Shown piece after piece: positions 18,897 through 26,951 of a stretch of 48,988 nucleotides of DNA. The position numbers and the translations under genes were made by a program. The stretch's first letter is position 1, and each line of letters opens with the position of its first letter. The notes beneath the pieces are model-generated. The model saw only the letters and a list, made by a program, of their open reading frames with translations, ran no database searches and was not told the origin of the DNA. Source of the DNA: Pseudomonadota bacterium (GTDB lineage: Bacteria; Pseudomonadota; Gammaproteobacteria; Steroidobacterales; Steroidobacteraceae); the NCBI GenBank assembly GCA_025356075.1, contig JANXUT010000015.1, positions 1 to 48,988 on the forward strand, in the 5' to 3' direction.

Positions 18897-19883
18897 ATGG
18901 GCAGCCACGAGACCAGCCACCGCGCGCCGCCGCGCGTCCTCGTTTACTACGACCAAGCGGATGTGTTCCTGCCGCGGCTCGCCGCGCGCTTTCCCGACGC
19001 GACGTTCATCGCCTGCTGCTCGCACGAGCAGCTCGCCGGGCTGCTCGCGGCCGAGCAGCCAGAGGTCATCTTCGCGTACAAGTTCGGGCCGCAGCCCTTT
19101 CCGCGCCCTGCGTTCCTCGCAAGCCCGGGACTCAAGTGGCTGAGCGTCGCCTTTGCCGGGCTCGACGTGCTGCTGCCCTTCGACGACACGAAACTCACGG
19201 TCACGAATGCCTCCGGCGTCGCGGCGACCGAGATGGCCCACTATGCGATCGCGGCGATCCTCGGTCTCTTCCAGGGCTTCCCCGGCCACTTCGCCCACCA
19301 GGCGGCGCGCAGGTGGCAGTACGGCGAGATCCGCTCGGCCCGACACGCGACGGTCGGGATCGTCGGCCTCGGCCGCAGCGGCCGGGTGATCGCCCGCATG
19401 GCGCGGGGGGTCGGGCTTCGGGTCGTCGCCTGCCGGATGCGGGCGGAGCCGTCCCCCGAGGTTGATCGGGTCTACGCACAAGCCGACCTTCACCAGATGC
19501 TGGCGGCAGTCGATGCGACGGTGCTGTGCGCGCCGCTGACGTCGCTGACCCGTGACCTCTTCGATCAGTCCGCGTTCGCCGCGATGAAGCGGGGGTCGTA
19601 CTTCGTGAACATTGCGCGCGGCGCGATCGTCCGGGAAGAGGCCCTGATCGAGGCCCTGCGGAGCGGCCACCTCGCCGGCGCCGTCATCGACGTCGCGCGC
19701 ACCGAGCCGTTGCCGCCATCGAGCCCCCTGTGGGATGCGCCCAACCTCCTCATCACGCCGCACTGCTCGAGCGAGTACGAGGGCTGGGTGGGCGACGCGG
19801 CCGACATGTTCGCCGACAACCTCGAGCGCTGGATCGCGGACCAGCCGCTCGAGAACCGGGTGCGCTCCGACCGCGGCTACTAG
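18897..19883 (+). CDS. D-isomer-specific 2-hydroxyacid dehydrogenase
   Basis: The 328-residue protein has the NAD(P) motif GLGRSG (157-162) and the catalytic trio Arg241 (NIARG), Glu270 (ARTEP) and His289 (TPHCSSE), so it should be active. Basic residues after the second Rossmann strand (CRMRAEP) suggest NADPH use, as in glyoxylate/hydroxypyruvate reductases. It reduces a 2-oxo acid to the D-hydroxy acid or the reverse. It diverges from the TonB receptor operon across a 279-bp shared promoter region. Since ureide breakdown yields glyoxylate, a glyoxylate-reductase role would fit the neighbouring PuuE-like and AllC-like genes, but this is inference. Confidence 0.9.
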   Translation: MGSHETSHRAPPRVLVYYDQADVFLPRLAARFPDATFIACCSHEQLAGLLAAEQPEVIFAYKFGPQPFPRPAFLASPGLKWLSVAFAGLDVLLPFDDTKLTVTNASGVAATEMAHYAIAAILGLFQGFPGHFAHQAARRWQYGEIRSARHATVGIVGLGRSGRVIARMARGVGLRVVACRMRAEPSPEVDRVYAQADLHQMLAAVDATVLCAPLTSLTRDLFDQSAFAAMKRGSYFVNIARGAIVREEALIEALRSGHLAGAVIDVARTEPLPPSSPLWDAPNLLITPHCSSEYEGWVGDAADMFADNLERWIADQPLENRVRSDRGY

Positions 19884-19927
19884 GCGGGTCCCCCTGCCGC
19901 GAGGCACACGGGATGCCGATTCGTGCA

Positions 19928-21466
19928 TCACGGCTCGCCACCGCCGATCGCGAGGCGCCGCTGATCGACGTAGGCGTCGAGGGCCTCGCGGATGGCCGGG
20001 TCCATCGGCGGCTGCTCGTATTCCTTCAGCGCCCGCTTCCAGACCTCGGTCGCGCGCTGGGTCGCGTCCTTGCCGCCCTTGATCTGCCAGTTCTCGTAGT
20101 TCTGCCAGTCCGACACGAGCGGCTGGTAGAAGGCGTGCTCGTAGCGCTCGAGCGTGTGCTGGTCGCCGAAGAAGTGCCCGCCGGTCGGCACGCGCTTGAT
20201 GGCCTCGAACCCAAGCTCGGCTTCGTTGACGACAATGGGTTTCAGGAACTCCATCATCGACTGCAGCATCTCCACATCGAGCACGAACTTCTCGTAGGAG
20301 GCCGTGAGCCCGCCTTCCTGCCAGCCGGCCGCGTGATAGATGAGGTTGCCGTGCCCGAGGACGGCGCCCCAGAGCGACATCTGGGTCTCGTAGGCGCCCT
20401 GCGCATCGGCGACGTTCGAGGCGCTGGCGTTCGAGGTCCGGTAGGGGAGCCGGTAGCGGCGCGCGAGCTGCCCGCTCGCGACATTCGCCTTGGCGTTCTC
20501 GGGCGTCCCGAACGCGGGCGCTCCCGAGCGCATGTCGACGTTCGAGGTGAACGCGCCGTACATGACGGGCGTTCCCGGCCGCACCGCCTGCGTGAGCACC
20601 ATGCCAAAGAGCGCCTCGGCGTTCTGCTGGGCCAGTGCTGCCGCAAGCGACACGGGCGCCATCGCGCCCATCAGCGTGAACGGCGTGATGACGACGGGCT
20701 GGCCGTGCCTCGCCATGCACATGAGTCCCTCGGCCATGGCCTGGTCGAAGCGGCGGGGGCTGTTCACCGAGATGATCGTGATGACGCCGGGGCTCGCCGC
20801 GATCTCCTCGAGCGTGATGCCGCGCGAGATCGCCATCATGCGGATCCCATCGAGCGCGCGCCCCGCGCCGATCGCCGTGCAGTGGAAGGCGCGGTCGGAA
20901 TAGACGAGGTTCGCCCGGTAGGTATCGAGGTGGCGGGAATTCGCGGGGAGCTCGACGGGCGCGCAGACCTGGTTGCCGAGGAGGTGGATCGCGTTGAAGT
21001 AGTGCGCGAGGCGCACGAAGTCGCAGTAGTCCTGGTAGTTGCCGGGCCGCCGGCCGCGCTCGCAGTCGTGCACGTTGGGCGGGCCCGCGACGAGCCCGAA
21101 GTTGATGTGCGAGCCGCCGAGCGTGACGCGCCGCTCCGGATTCCTTGGCGTCAGAGTGAACGTGGGAGGAGCGGTTGCAAGCGACTTCTCGACGAGCGCC
21201 CGGTCGATCCGCACGGTGCCGGTCGCATCCTCGACCTTCGCACCGACCGAGCGCAGCTGCTCGCAGGCCTCGGGCGACATCACCTCGATGCCGAGTTCCT
21301 CGAGGATCCTGAGCGACGTCAGGTGGATCGATTCGAGCTGCTCCGCCGACAGGACTTCCATCGGCGCGTACGGATTCGTGACCGAGGTCCACGGCAACTG
21401 CGGCAGTAGCGCGCTCGCCGGGCGCCGGCCGCGCATCCCTTCCCGTCGCCGCGCGGTGTGGAGCAT
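19928..21466 (-). CDS. MttB-family (trimethylamine/glycine betaine-type) methyltransferase without pyrrolysine
   Basis: The 512-residue protein belongs to the MttB superfamily (COG5598): a TIM-barrel methyltransferase that moves a methyl group from a quaternary or tertiary amine to a corrinoid protein. Recognisable stretches are HLTSLRILEELGIEV, the FTSNVDMRSGAPAFGTPE segment, SLWGAVLGHGNLIYHAAGW and GGHFFGDQHTLERYEHAFY. The frame has no internal TAG, so it is of the non-pyrrolysine (MtgB-like) type. It is the last gene of the demethylation operon, 106 bases after the GlxA-type regulator. The usual partner corrinoid protein and the methyl-cobalamin:THF methyltransferase are not in the window, so the partner must be elsewhere or the chemistry differs. 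Confidence 0.88.
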   Translation of the reverse strand: MLHTARRREGMRGRRPASALLPQLPWTSVTNPYAPMEVLSAEQLESIHLTSLRILEELGIEVMSPEACEQLRSVGAKVEDATGTVRIDRALVEKSLATAPPTFTLTPRNPERRVTLGGSHINFGLVAGPPNVHDCERGRRPGNYQDYCDFVRLAHYFNAIHLLGNQVCAPVELPANSRHLDTYRANLVYSDRAFHCTAIGAGRALDGIRMMAISRGITLEEIAASPGVITIISVNSPRRFDQAMAEGLMCMARHGQPVVITPFTLMGAMAPVSLAAALAQQNAEALFGMVLTQAVRPGTPVMYGAFTSNVDMRSGAPAFGTPENAKANVASGQLARRYRLPYRTSNASASNVADAQGAYETQMSLWGAVLGHGNLIYHAAGWQEGGLTASYEKFVLDVEMLQSMMEFLKPIVVNEAELGFEAIKRVPTGGHFFGDQHTLERYEHAFYQPLVSDWQNYENWQIKGGKDATQRATEVWKRALKEYEQPPMDPAIREALDAYVDQRRLAIGGGEP

Positions 21467-21572
21467 CGCTAGATGCTGCTCCCACGCGGCGCCAAAACGT
21501 TGCGCGCCACCGACATCGGGCTGAGTCCGGGCGACATCGATGCGGGGACCGGCCGCCCGGACCCCGCCAGGA

Positions 21573-22541
21573 TCAGCGGCTGGCTCGCTGGCGCTCGCCG
21601 GACGGGGTGCGGCCGAAGGTGCGTTTGTACGCGTTGCAGAAGTGCGACGTCGACACGAACCCGCACTCGAGTGCGATGTCCCTGACGGCGTGGGGCGTCT
21701 CGAGGAGGAGGGTGCGACTCCGCCCGAGGCGCAGTTGCAGGTGGAATTGCCGCGGCGGCATGCCGATGTAGTGCCGGAAGAGGCGCTCGACCTGGCGTGC
21801 GGAGAGGCCGACCTGCTTGGTAATTTCCTTTAGATTCAGGGACTCACCGAGCGCACCCTCCATGAGCCGCACCACTTCGGCGAGCTTCGGGTTGAAGAGC
21901 CGGTAGCGGATGTGGGCGCCCATCCGCTGGTGGTCGCCCTGCTGGCGGATCCTCGGGTGGATGAACTGGTCGGCGACGGCGAGGGCGAGCTTGAAGCCGC
22001 ATTGCTCGCCGATGAAGTGCAGCATCATGTCGAGCGCCGCGGTGCCCCCCGAGCAGGTGAACACGTTGCCGTCGACGACGTAGATGTCCTGGGAGAGCTC
22101 GAGCCTGGGATAGTGGAGCCTGAAGAGATCCGCGTACTCCCAGTGAATCGTGCAGCGCCGGCCGGCGAGGAGCCCGGCGTCGGCGAGGATGAACGACCCG
22201 CCGCTGATCGCGCCGATCATCGTGCCCTGGCGGGCGAGGCTCCGCAGGCGGCTCCGGAGGCTGCGGTTGCCGGTGAGCTGCAGCGGATCGAGTCCCGCGC
22301 ACACGACCAGCATGTCCGGCCGCGGCAGTTCCTTCAGGGATGACTGCACCGTGAGCGCGGTCCCGCTGCTCGCGACGACGGGCTTTCCGTCGATCGAGGT
22401 GAGCTCCCAGGAATAGACCGCCCGGTCACTGAGGCGGTTCGCGGCCCGCAGCGGCTCGATCGCGGCCGAGAACGGCAGCAGCGGGAACTGCGGCACCAGC
22501 AGGAACGCGAGGCGCAGCGGTTCGCCGGTCGATTCGGTCAT
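21573..22541 (-). CDS. GlxA/GbdR-type AraC-family regulator with DJ-1/PfpI-like domain
   Basis: The 322-residue protein joins an N-terminal class-I glutamine amidotransferase/DJ-1-like domain (about 10-190; LAFLLVPQF, MLVVCAGLD, IGAISGGSFILADAGLL) to two C-terminal AraC helix-turn-helix units (LNLKEITKQVGLSARQVERL and VRDIALECGFVSTSHFCNAY). The nucleophile elbow reads SGGSF without Cys, as expected for a ligand sensor and not a protease. Close relatives are GbdR, SouR and CdhR, which activate glycine betaine, sarcosine and carnitine catabolism. Its place inside the sarcosine/dimethylglycine operon makes local control by such a ligand very likely. The start at 22541 is the most sensible ATG but has a poor ribosome site. 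Confidence 0.9.
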   Translation of the reverse strand: MTESTGEPLRLAFLLVPQFPLLPFSAAIEPLRAANRLSDRAVYSWELTSIDGKPVVASSGTALTVQSSLKELPRPDMLVVCAGLDPLQLTGNRSLRSRLRSLARQGTMIGAISGGSFILADAGLLAGRRCTIHWEYADLFRLHYPRLELSQDIYVVDGNVFTCSGGTAALDMMLHFIGEQCGFKLALAVADQFIHPRIRQQGDHQRMGAHIRYRLFNPKLAEVVRLMEGALGESLNLKEITKQVGLSARQVERLFRHYIGMPPRQFHLQLRLGRSRTLLLETPHAVRDIALECGFVSTSHFCNAYKRTFGRTPSGERQRASR

Positions 22542-22569
22542 GGCCGCGGTGGCTCGTGTGATGACGCCG

Positions 22570-23808
22570 TCACTTTCTGGCCGGCAGTCCCGCCGCGCGC
22601 GCGAAGCGATCGAGGATCGCGACCATTCGCTCGAGCGCCGGCGCCCATTCCTTTTCATCGCGCGCGTAGCAGATCCGGAAGTGCCCGCGGCCGCTCGCGC
22701 CGAACTGGTAGCCAGGACTCACGAGCACGCCCGCCTCGCGTAGGAACGCCGTCGCGATGACGGAGTCCGGTTGGCCGAGCGCGCTCACGTCCGGCCACAC
22801 ATAGGCGGTGCCGGCGGGTGGTTCGAGGTTGAGCCACGGGAGCGCCCGAAACGCCGCGACCGTCGTTTGCCTCAGGCCGTCGAATTCGCGCAGGCGCCCG
22901 GCGAGCCAGGCGGTATCGCCCTTGAGCCACGAGGCGAGGACGTGCTGGGCGTAGGCGGGCGCGCGGAGCGAGGTGATGGACTGGACGTCCTCAATTCCCG
23001 CGATGACGGCCGCCGGCGCGGCGACGACGCCGACGCGGTAGCCGCTCAACGACTCCGTCTTGCTTGGGCCAAAGAGCGTCACGGTGCGCTCGCGCATGCG
23101 GGGCGCGGCGGCGAGGTGCGTGAACGGCTTGCCGTCGTACACGAGCCGTGCGTAGAGCTGGTCGACGACGACCCAGATGTCGTGGGCGAGCGCGAGCTCG
23201 GCGATCCTCGCGATGACGGCGGGGGAGTACACCGCCCCGGTCGGGTTGTTCGGGTTCGAGAACACGAGGAGCTTCGGCTTCAGGCGCTTGAGCGAGTCCT
23301 CGAGGATGCCCAGGTCCGGGTGGCTGTCGGCGCCCGTCGTGAGGGGAACGCTTCGCACATCCGCGCCGAGGAAGCGGAGGATCCGCTCGCTGAAGAGGTA
23401 GTCGGGATCGACGAGCAACACCGTGTCGCCTTCATCGACGAGCGCGGCGAGCGCACCGAAGAGGCCGGCCTGGGTACCGGGCGTCAGCATCAACTCCGCG
23501 TGCGGATCGAACGGCAGGCCCGTGAAGCCGTTGAGTGCCCTGCCGACGGACTCGAGGATGTCGCGGTTGCCCCGGTAGCCGGTGTAGGCGAGCGCGCCAT
23601 CCCTGGCCGCCTCGCTGAAGGCGTCGAGCGCCCACGCCGGCGGCGGGAATCGCACCGTGTCGAAGTGCGTCGTGTCGATGAACGTCGCCGGCGCCTGCGC
23701 GAGCAGGTCGCGGTCGGCCTGCCGGGCGCCGCGCTCGGTGCGATCGGGCAGCCCGAGCGCGACGACGCGCTTGGAGGGAGAGAAGGGCTTGGAGCTGAAC
23801 GTTGCCAT
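22570..23808 (-). CDS. Class I/II pyridoxal-phosphate aminotransferase
   Basis: This is a 412-residue fold-type I aminotransferase. SNPNNPTG (184-191) carries the PLP-ring Asn, VVVDQLY (213-219) the PLP-N1 Asp216, and LFGPSKTESLSGYRVG the Schiff-base Lys250; the substrate-carboxylate Arg lies in HFRICYA near the C-terminus. It moves an amino group between an amino acid and a 2-oxo acid in the cytoplasm. It sits 117 bases behind dimethylglycine dehydrogenase and 28 bases ahead of the regulator, so it probably serves the same pathway, for example using the glycine formed. The substrate cannot be fixed by eye. Confidence 0.9.
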   Translation of the reverse strand: MATFSSKPFSPSKRVVALGLPDRTERGARQADRDLLAQAPATFIDTTHFDTVRFPPPAWALDAFSEAARDGALAYTGYRGNRDILESVGRALNGFTGLPFDPHAELMLTPGTQAGLFGALAALVDEGDTVLLVDPDYLFSERILRFLGADVRSVPLTTGADSHPDLGILEDSLKRLKPKLLVFSNPNNPTGAVYSPAVIARIAELALAHDIWVVVDQLYARLVYDGKPFTHLAAAPRMRERTVTLFGPSKTESLSGYRVGVVAAPAAVIAGIEDVQSITSLRAPAYAQHVLASWLKGDTAWLAGRLREFDGLRQTTVAAFRALPWLNLEPPAGTAYVWPDVSALGQPDSVIATAFLREAGVLVSPGYQFGASGRGHFRICYARDEKEWAPALERMVAILDRFARAAGLPARK

Positions 23809-23925
23809 GGCGAGTCGCCTTACAGTATGGGTCTTTCCGCGGCGGATCGACGCACTCGGAGTGCCGACGCGATTCCCCGGCAACCCATTGATTTATCTCT
23901 ACACGCGGGACCGCGTCCCGGGTCA

Positions 23926-26340
23926 TCAGCTGCGCAGCAGCGCGCCCTTCGGATCGTGCAGCGACTCGCGCCTCAACGTCGCCGTGCGCATCTCGCCGAG
24001 GATATCGATCTCGAAGCGCTCGCCGTCGCGCGCGAGCGCCGTCGGCACGTAGCCCGCCGCGAGGCTCTTGCCGACGCAGTGACCGAACGCGCCGGAGGTC
24101 ACGTAGCCGACCGCCGCCCCGTCCTTCATGATCGATTCGTAGCCCGTCACGTCGGCATCGTTCGCATCGACTTCCAAAATCACGAAGCGGCGCTTCGGTC
24201 CCCTCGTACGCTCCTCGAGCGCCGCCGCACGGCCGGTGAAATCGCCCGTGTCGAAATCGATGAACCGGTCGAGGCCCGTTTCGGCGGGCGTGTAGTCGGG
24301 ACGGAAATCCTTGTTGAACGAGCCGTAGCCCTTTTCGAGGCGCAGCGAGGAGAGGGCTCGCCCGCCGAAGTGGACGAGCCCGAGGTCTCGCCCGGCGTCC
24401 CAGATGTCGTCATAGAGCGTCGCGAGGTAGTCGGGAGTGGTCCAGATCTCATAGCCGAGCTCGCCCGTGAATCCCGCCCGCGTGAGGATCGAGGGCGCAT
24501 AGCCGACCGGCGTCTCGGTGAGCTGGAAGAGCTTGAACGCCGCGGCGGACACGTCGATCCGCACCAGCCGCTCGAGTAGTGCGCGCGCCTTCGGTCCCGC
24601 GATCGAGACGCCGGTCAGGATCGAGGCGGCCGAGCGCACGTGCACGTCGGGCGGCGGTTCGGCATCGGCGAACCAGCGCATGTGGAACTCCTCCGCGAAC
24701 CCTGAGCCGACCAAGAGGTAGCGATCCTCCGCCAGGCACGCCATCGACAGGTCGCCGATGATCCGGCCGGCGGGATTCAGCATCGGCGCGAGGCCCAAGC
24801 GCCCGGGTCGCGGAATACGGCACGCAAAGACGCGATTGAGCCACGCGCGTGCGCCGCGCCCCGCGACTTCGTACTTGCCGTAGTTCGTCGTCTCGTAGAT
24901 CCCGACGGTGCGGCGCACGGCCTGGCACTCGGCGCGGACGACGGCGAAGGCTTCCGACCGTCGGTAGGTCGGCGTCTCGATGGGTGCAACACCGGGCGGC
25001 GCGAACCAGAGGGCGTTCTCGAGGCCGTAATTGGCGCCCATCACGGCGCCGGCGGCGATGAGCTTGTCGTAGATCGGCGAGCGGCGCACCGGGCGCGCGG
25101 CGGGGAGTTCCTCGTTCGGGTAGGCAAGCTTGAAGCGACGCGCGTAGTTCTCCGGCACCTTGATCGAGGTGTATTTCGGCGTCGCGAACGCCCCGTAGCG
25201 CGCGACGTCCATCGGCAGGATGTCCTGGCCGGGATCGTTCTCGGCCATCCAGCGGGACATCACGAGCCCGATGCCGCCCGCCTGGCTGAAGCCCGCCATG
25301 ACCGCGCAGGCGACCCAGTAGTTGCGAAGTCCCCGGACGGGACCGACAAGCGGGTTACCGTCGGGTGCGAAGGTGAACGGGCCGTTGATCGCCTTGCGGA
25401 TGCCGACCCGGCCGAGCGCCGGGAAGTGCTCGAAGCCGACCTCGAAGTAAGGCGCGAGCTTCTCGAAATTGTCGGGGAGCAACTGCATCGCGAAGTCATC
25501 CGGTGTCCTGACCGGTGACCAGATGGTGCCGTTCGGCTCGTAGGTTCCAATGAGCGCGCCGCCGCGTTCCTGCCTGAGGTAGATCTCGCCCGAGAAATCG
25601 GTCGTGTTGACGAACTCCTTGTCACGACCCTTGAGCTCCGGGATCTCCTCGGTGAGGAGATAGTGGTGCTCCATCGCGAGCACCGGGAGCTCGATGCCGA
25701 CCATGTGACCGATCTCGCGCGCCCAGAGGCCGCCGCAGTTGACCACGTGCTCGGTGTGCACCGTCCCCTTGTCGGTCAGGACGTCCCACGTGCCGTCGGG
25801 GCGTTGCTTGAGCGAGAGCACCCGCGTGAAGCGCTCGACCGAGGCGCCGAGCTGGCGCGCCGCTTTCGCGTAGGCGTTCGTCGTGCCGGAGGGATCGCAG
25901 TGGCCGCCGTCGACGCGCCACAGCGCGCCGATGAAGTGTTTGGTGTCAACGAGCGGGTTGTATTCCTTCGCCTGCTCCATCGAGATCATCTCGGATTCCA
26001 TGCCGAGGTAGCGGGCGCGCGAGCAGATGAGCCTCAGGCTATCGAGCTCGCCCTGGTTCGCCGCGAGCATCAGCCCGCCGTTCGGATGCAGTCCGCAGGA
26101 CTGCCCCGACACCGCCTCGATCTCGCGATAGAGGTCGATGCCGTACTTCTGCAGCCGCGAGATGTTCGCATCGCCGTTGTAGGTGTGAAAGCCGCCCGCC
26201 GCATGCCACGTGGAGCCGGAGGTGAGCTCGCTCTTCTCGATCAGCAGCACGTCCGTCCAGCCGATCTTCGCGAGGTGATAGAGCATGCTGGCGCCGACGA
26301 TGCCGCCGCCGATGACGACGGCTTGCGCGGAAGTCTTCAT
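23926..26340 (-). CDS. Dimethylglycine/sarcosine dehydrogenase-type flavoprotein with GcvT domain
   Basis: The 804-residue protein has an FAD-binding DAO domain (GGGIVGAS 11-18; GSTWHAAGG with His46 in the place of the covalent-flavin His), an FAO_M middle part, then GcvT and GcvT-C domains that bind tetrahydrofolate and catch the released one-carbon unit as methylene-THF. This is the architecture of DMGDH and sarcosine dehydrogenase. It overlaps soxG by four bases (ATGA), showing translational coupling with the sarcosine oxidase genes. With sarcosine oxidase already encoded next door, dimethylglycine to sarcosine is the more economical assignment; a sarcosine-dehydrogenase role is not excluded. 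Confidence 0.9.
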   Translation of the reverse strand: MKTSAQAVVIGGGIVGASMLYHLAKIGWTDVLLIEKSELTSGSTWHAAGGFHTYNGDANISRLQKYGIDLYREIEAVSGQSCGLHPNGGLMLAANQGELDSLRLICSRARYLGMESEMISMEQAKEYNPLVDTKHFIGALWRVDGGHCDPSGTTNAYAKAARQLGASVERFTRVLSLKQRPDGTWDVLTDKGTVHTEHVVNCGGLWAREIGHMVGIELPVLAMEHHYLLTEEIPELKGRDKEFVNTTDFSGEIYLRQERGGALIGTYEPNGTIWSPVRTPDDFAMQLLPDNFEKLAPYFEVGFEHFPALGRVGIRKAINGPFTFAPDGNPLVGPVRGLRNYWVACAVMAGFSQAGGIGLVMSRWMAENDPGQDILPMDVARYGAFATPKYTSIKVPENYARRFKLAYPNEELPAARPVRRSPIYDKLIAAGAVMGANYGLENALWFAPPGVAPIETPTYRRSEAFAVVRAECQAVRRTVGIYETTNYGKYEVAGRGARAWLNRVFACRIPRPGRLGLAPMLNPAGRIIGDLSMACLAEDRYLLVGSGFAEEFHMRWFADAEPPPDVHVRSAASILTGVSIAGPKARALLERLVRIDVSAAAFKLFQLTETPVGYAPSILTRAGFTGELGYEIWTTPDYLATLYDDIWDAGRDLGLVHFGGRALSSLRLEKGYGSFNKDFRPDYTPAETGLDRFIDFDTGDFTGRAAALEERTRGPKRRFVILEVDANDADVTGYESIMKDGAAVGYVTSGAFGHCVGKSLAAGYVPTALARDGERFEIDILGEMRTATLRRESLHDPKGALLRS

Positions 26341-26951
26341 GGATCGTTGTGTCCGAAAAAGGTGGAAACAGTGATTTCAGCGAGCGGCGCGAGTCCGAAG
26401 GGCCGGGCGGCCCCCATCAACCATTCGTGCAGGTGCCGGGCGGTGCTCGCCGGCGTCAGGATCAGTAGTCCCGAGGGCAGCGCCGCGAGGATCGTCGCGA
26501 CCTGCGCCATGCTGGTCGCGGCAGCGTGCCCTGGTGGAAAAGCGTCCATGGCGAGATCGAGCCGGCAGCCGCGGGCCAGTGCCTCGCGGGCACTCGGGCC
26601 TGCAAGGTGGAGCGCCGCGAGACCCGAGGAGTGATCGATCACCGCCGCGAGGCCGGCGCAACGTTCGCTCCACGCGGCCGCGCCGGCACCCGCCGCGGCG
26701 GGCGAGGTGAGCAGCAGCCAGCGCTCGGGACGAACCGACAGCACGAGCGCGCTCGCGCTCACGGCCACGCGTCCGGTCGGCGGAAGCGCAACGCCGCCGC
26801 TGCGCGCAACGGCGGGAAGATCGGCCGCATGGCCGCGCAGCACCGCGAGCTCCGTCAGGTCGAGGCGGCACACGCCGATCGCCACGCCAGCGGCGCCACC
26901 CGTCGGTGATGAGGCTTCAGGCGCGGACACGCGTGTTCCCGGCGTCGGCAT
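26337..26951 (-). CDS. soxG: Sarcosine oxidase gamma subunit
   Basis: This 204-residue protein is placed by order (soxB-soxD-soxA-soxG) and by its weak GcvT-like fold: DLTELAVLRG, LSVRPERWLLL, IDHSSGLAALHLAGPSAREALARGCRLDL and a C-terminal VSTFF segment. The gamma subunit completes the heterotetrameric enzyme that oxidises sarcosine to glycine, methylene-THF and hydrogen peroxide. Its start overlaps the end of soxA by 35 bases, and its stop overlaps the next gene by four, so the whole set is translationally coupled. The N-terminal 20 residues are low-complexity and may include a mis-set start. Confidence 0.85.
   Translation of the reverse strand: MPTPGTRVSAPEASSPTGGAAGVAIGVCRLDLTELAVLRGHAADLPAVARSGGVALPPTGRVAVSASALVLSVRPERWLLLTSPAAAGAGAAAWSERCAGLAAVIDHSSGLAALHLAGPSAREALARGCRLDLAMDAFPPGHAAATSMAQVATILAALPSGLLILTPASTARHLHEWLMGAARPFGLAPLAEITVSTFFGHNDP

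Noticed and set aside
19928-21466. Pyrrolysine-encoding trimethylamine methyltransferase
   Set aside because: The frame runs without any internal TAG, so it is the non-pyrrolysine branch.
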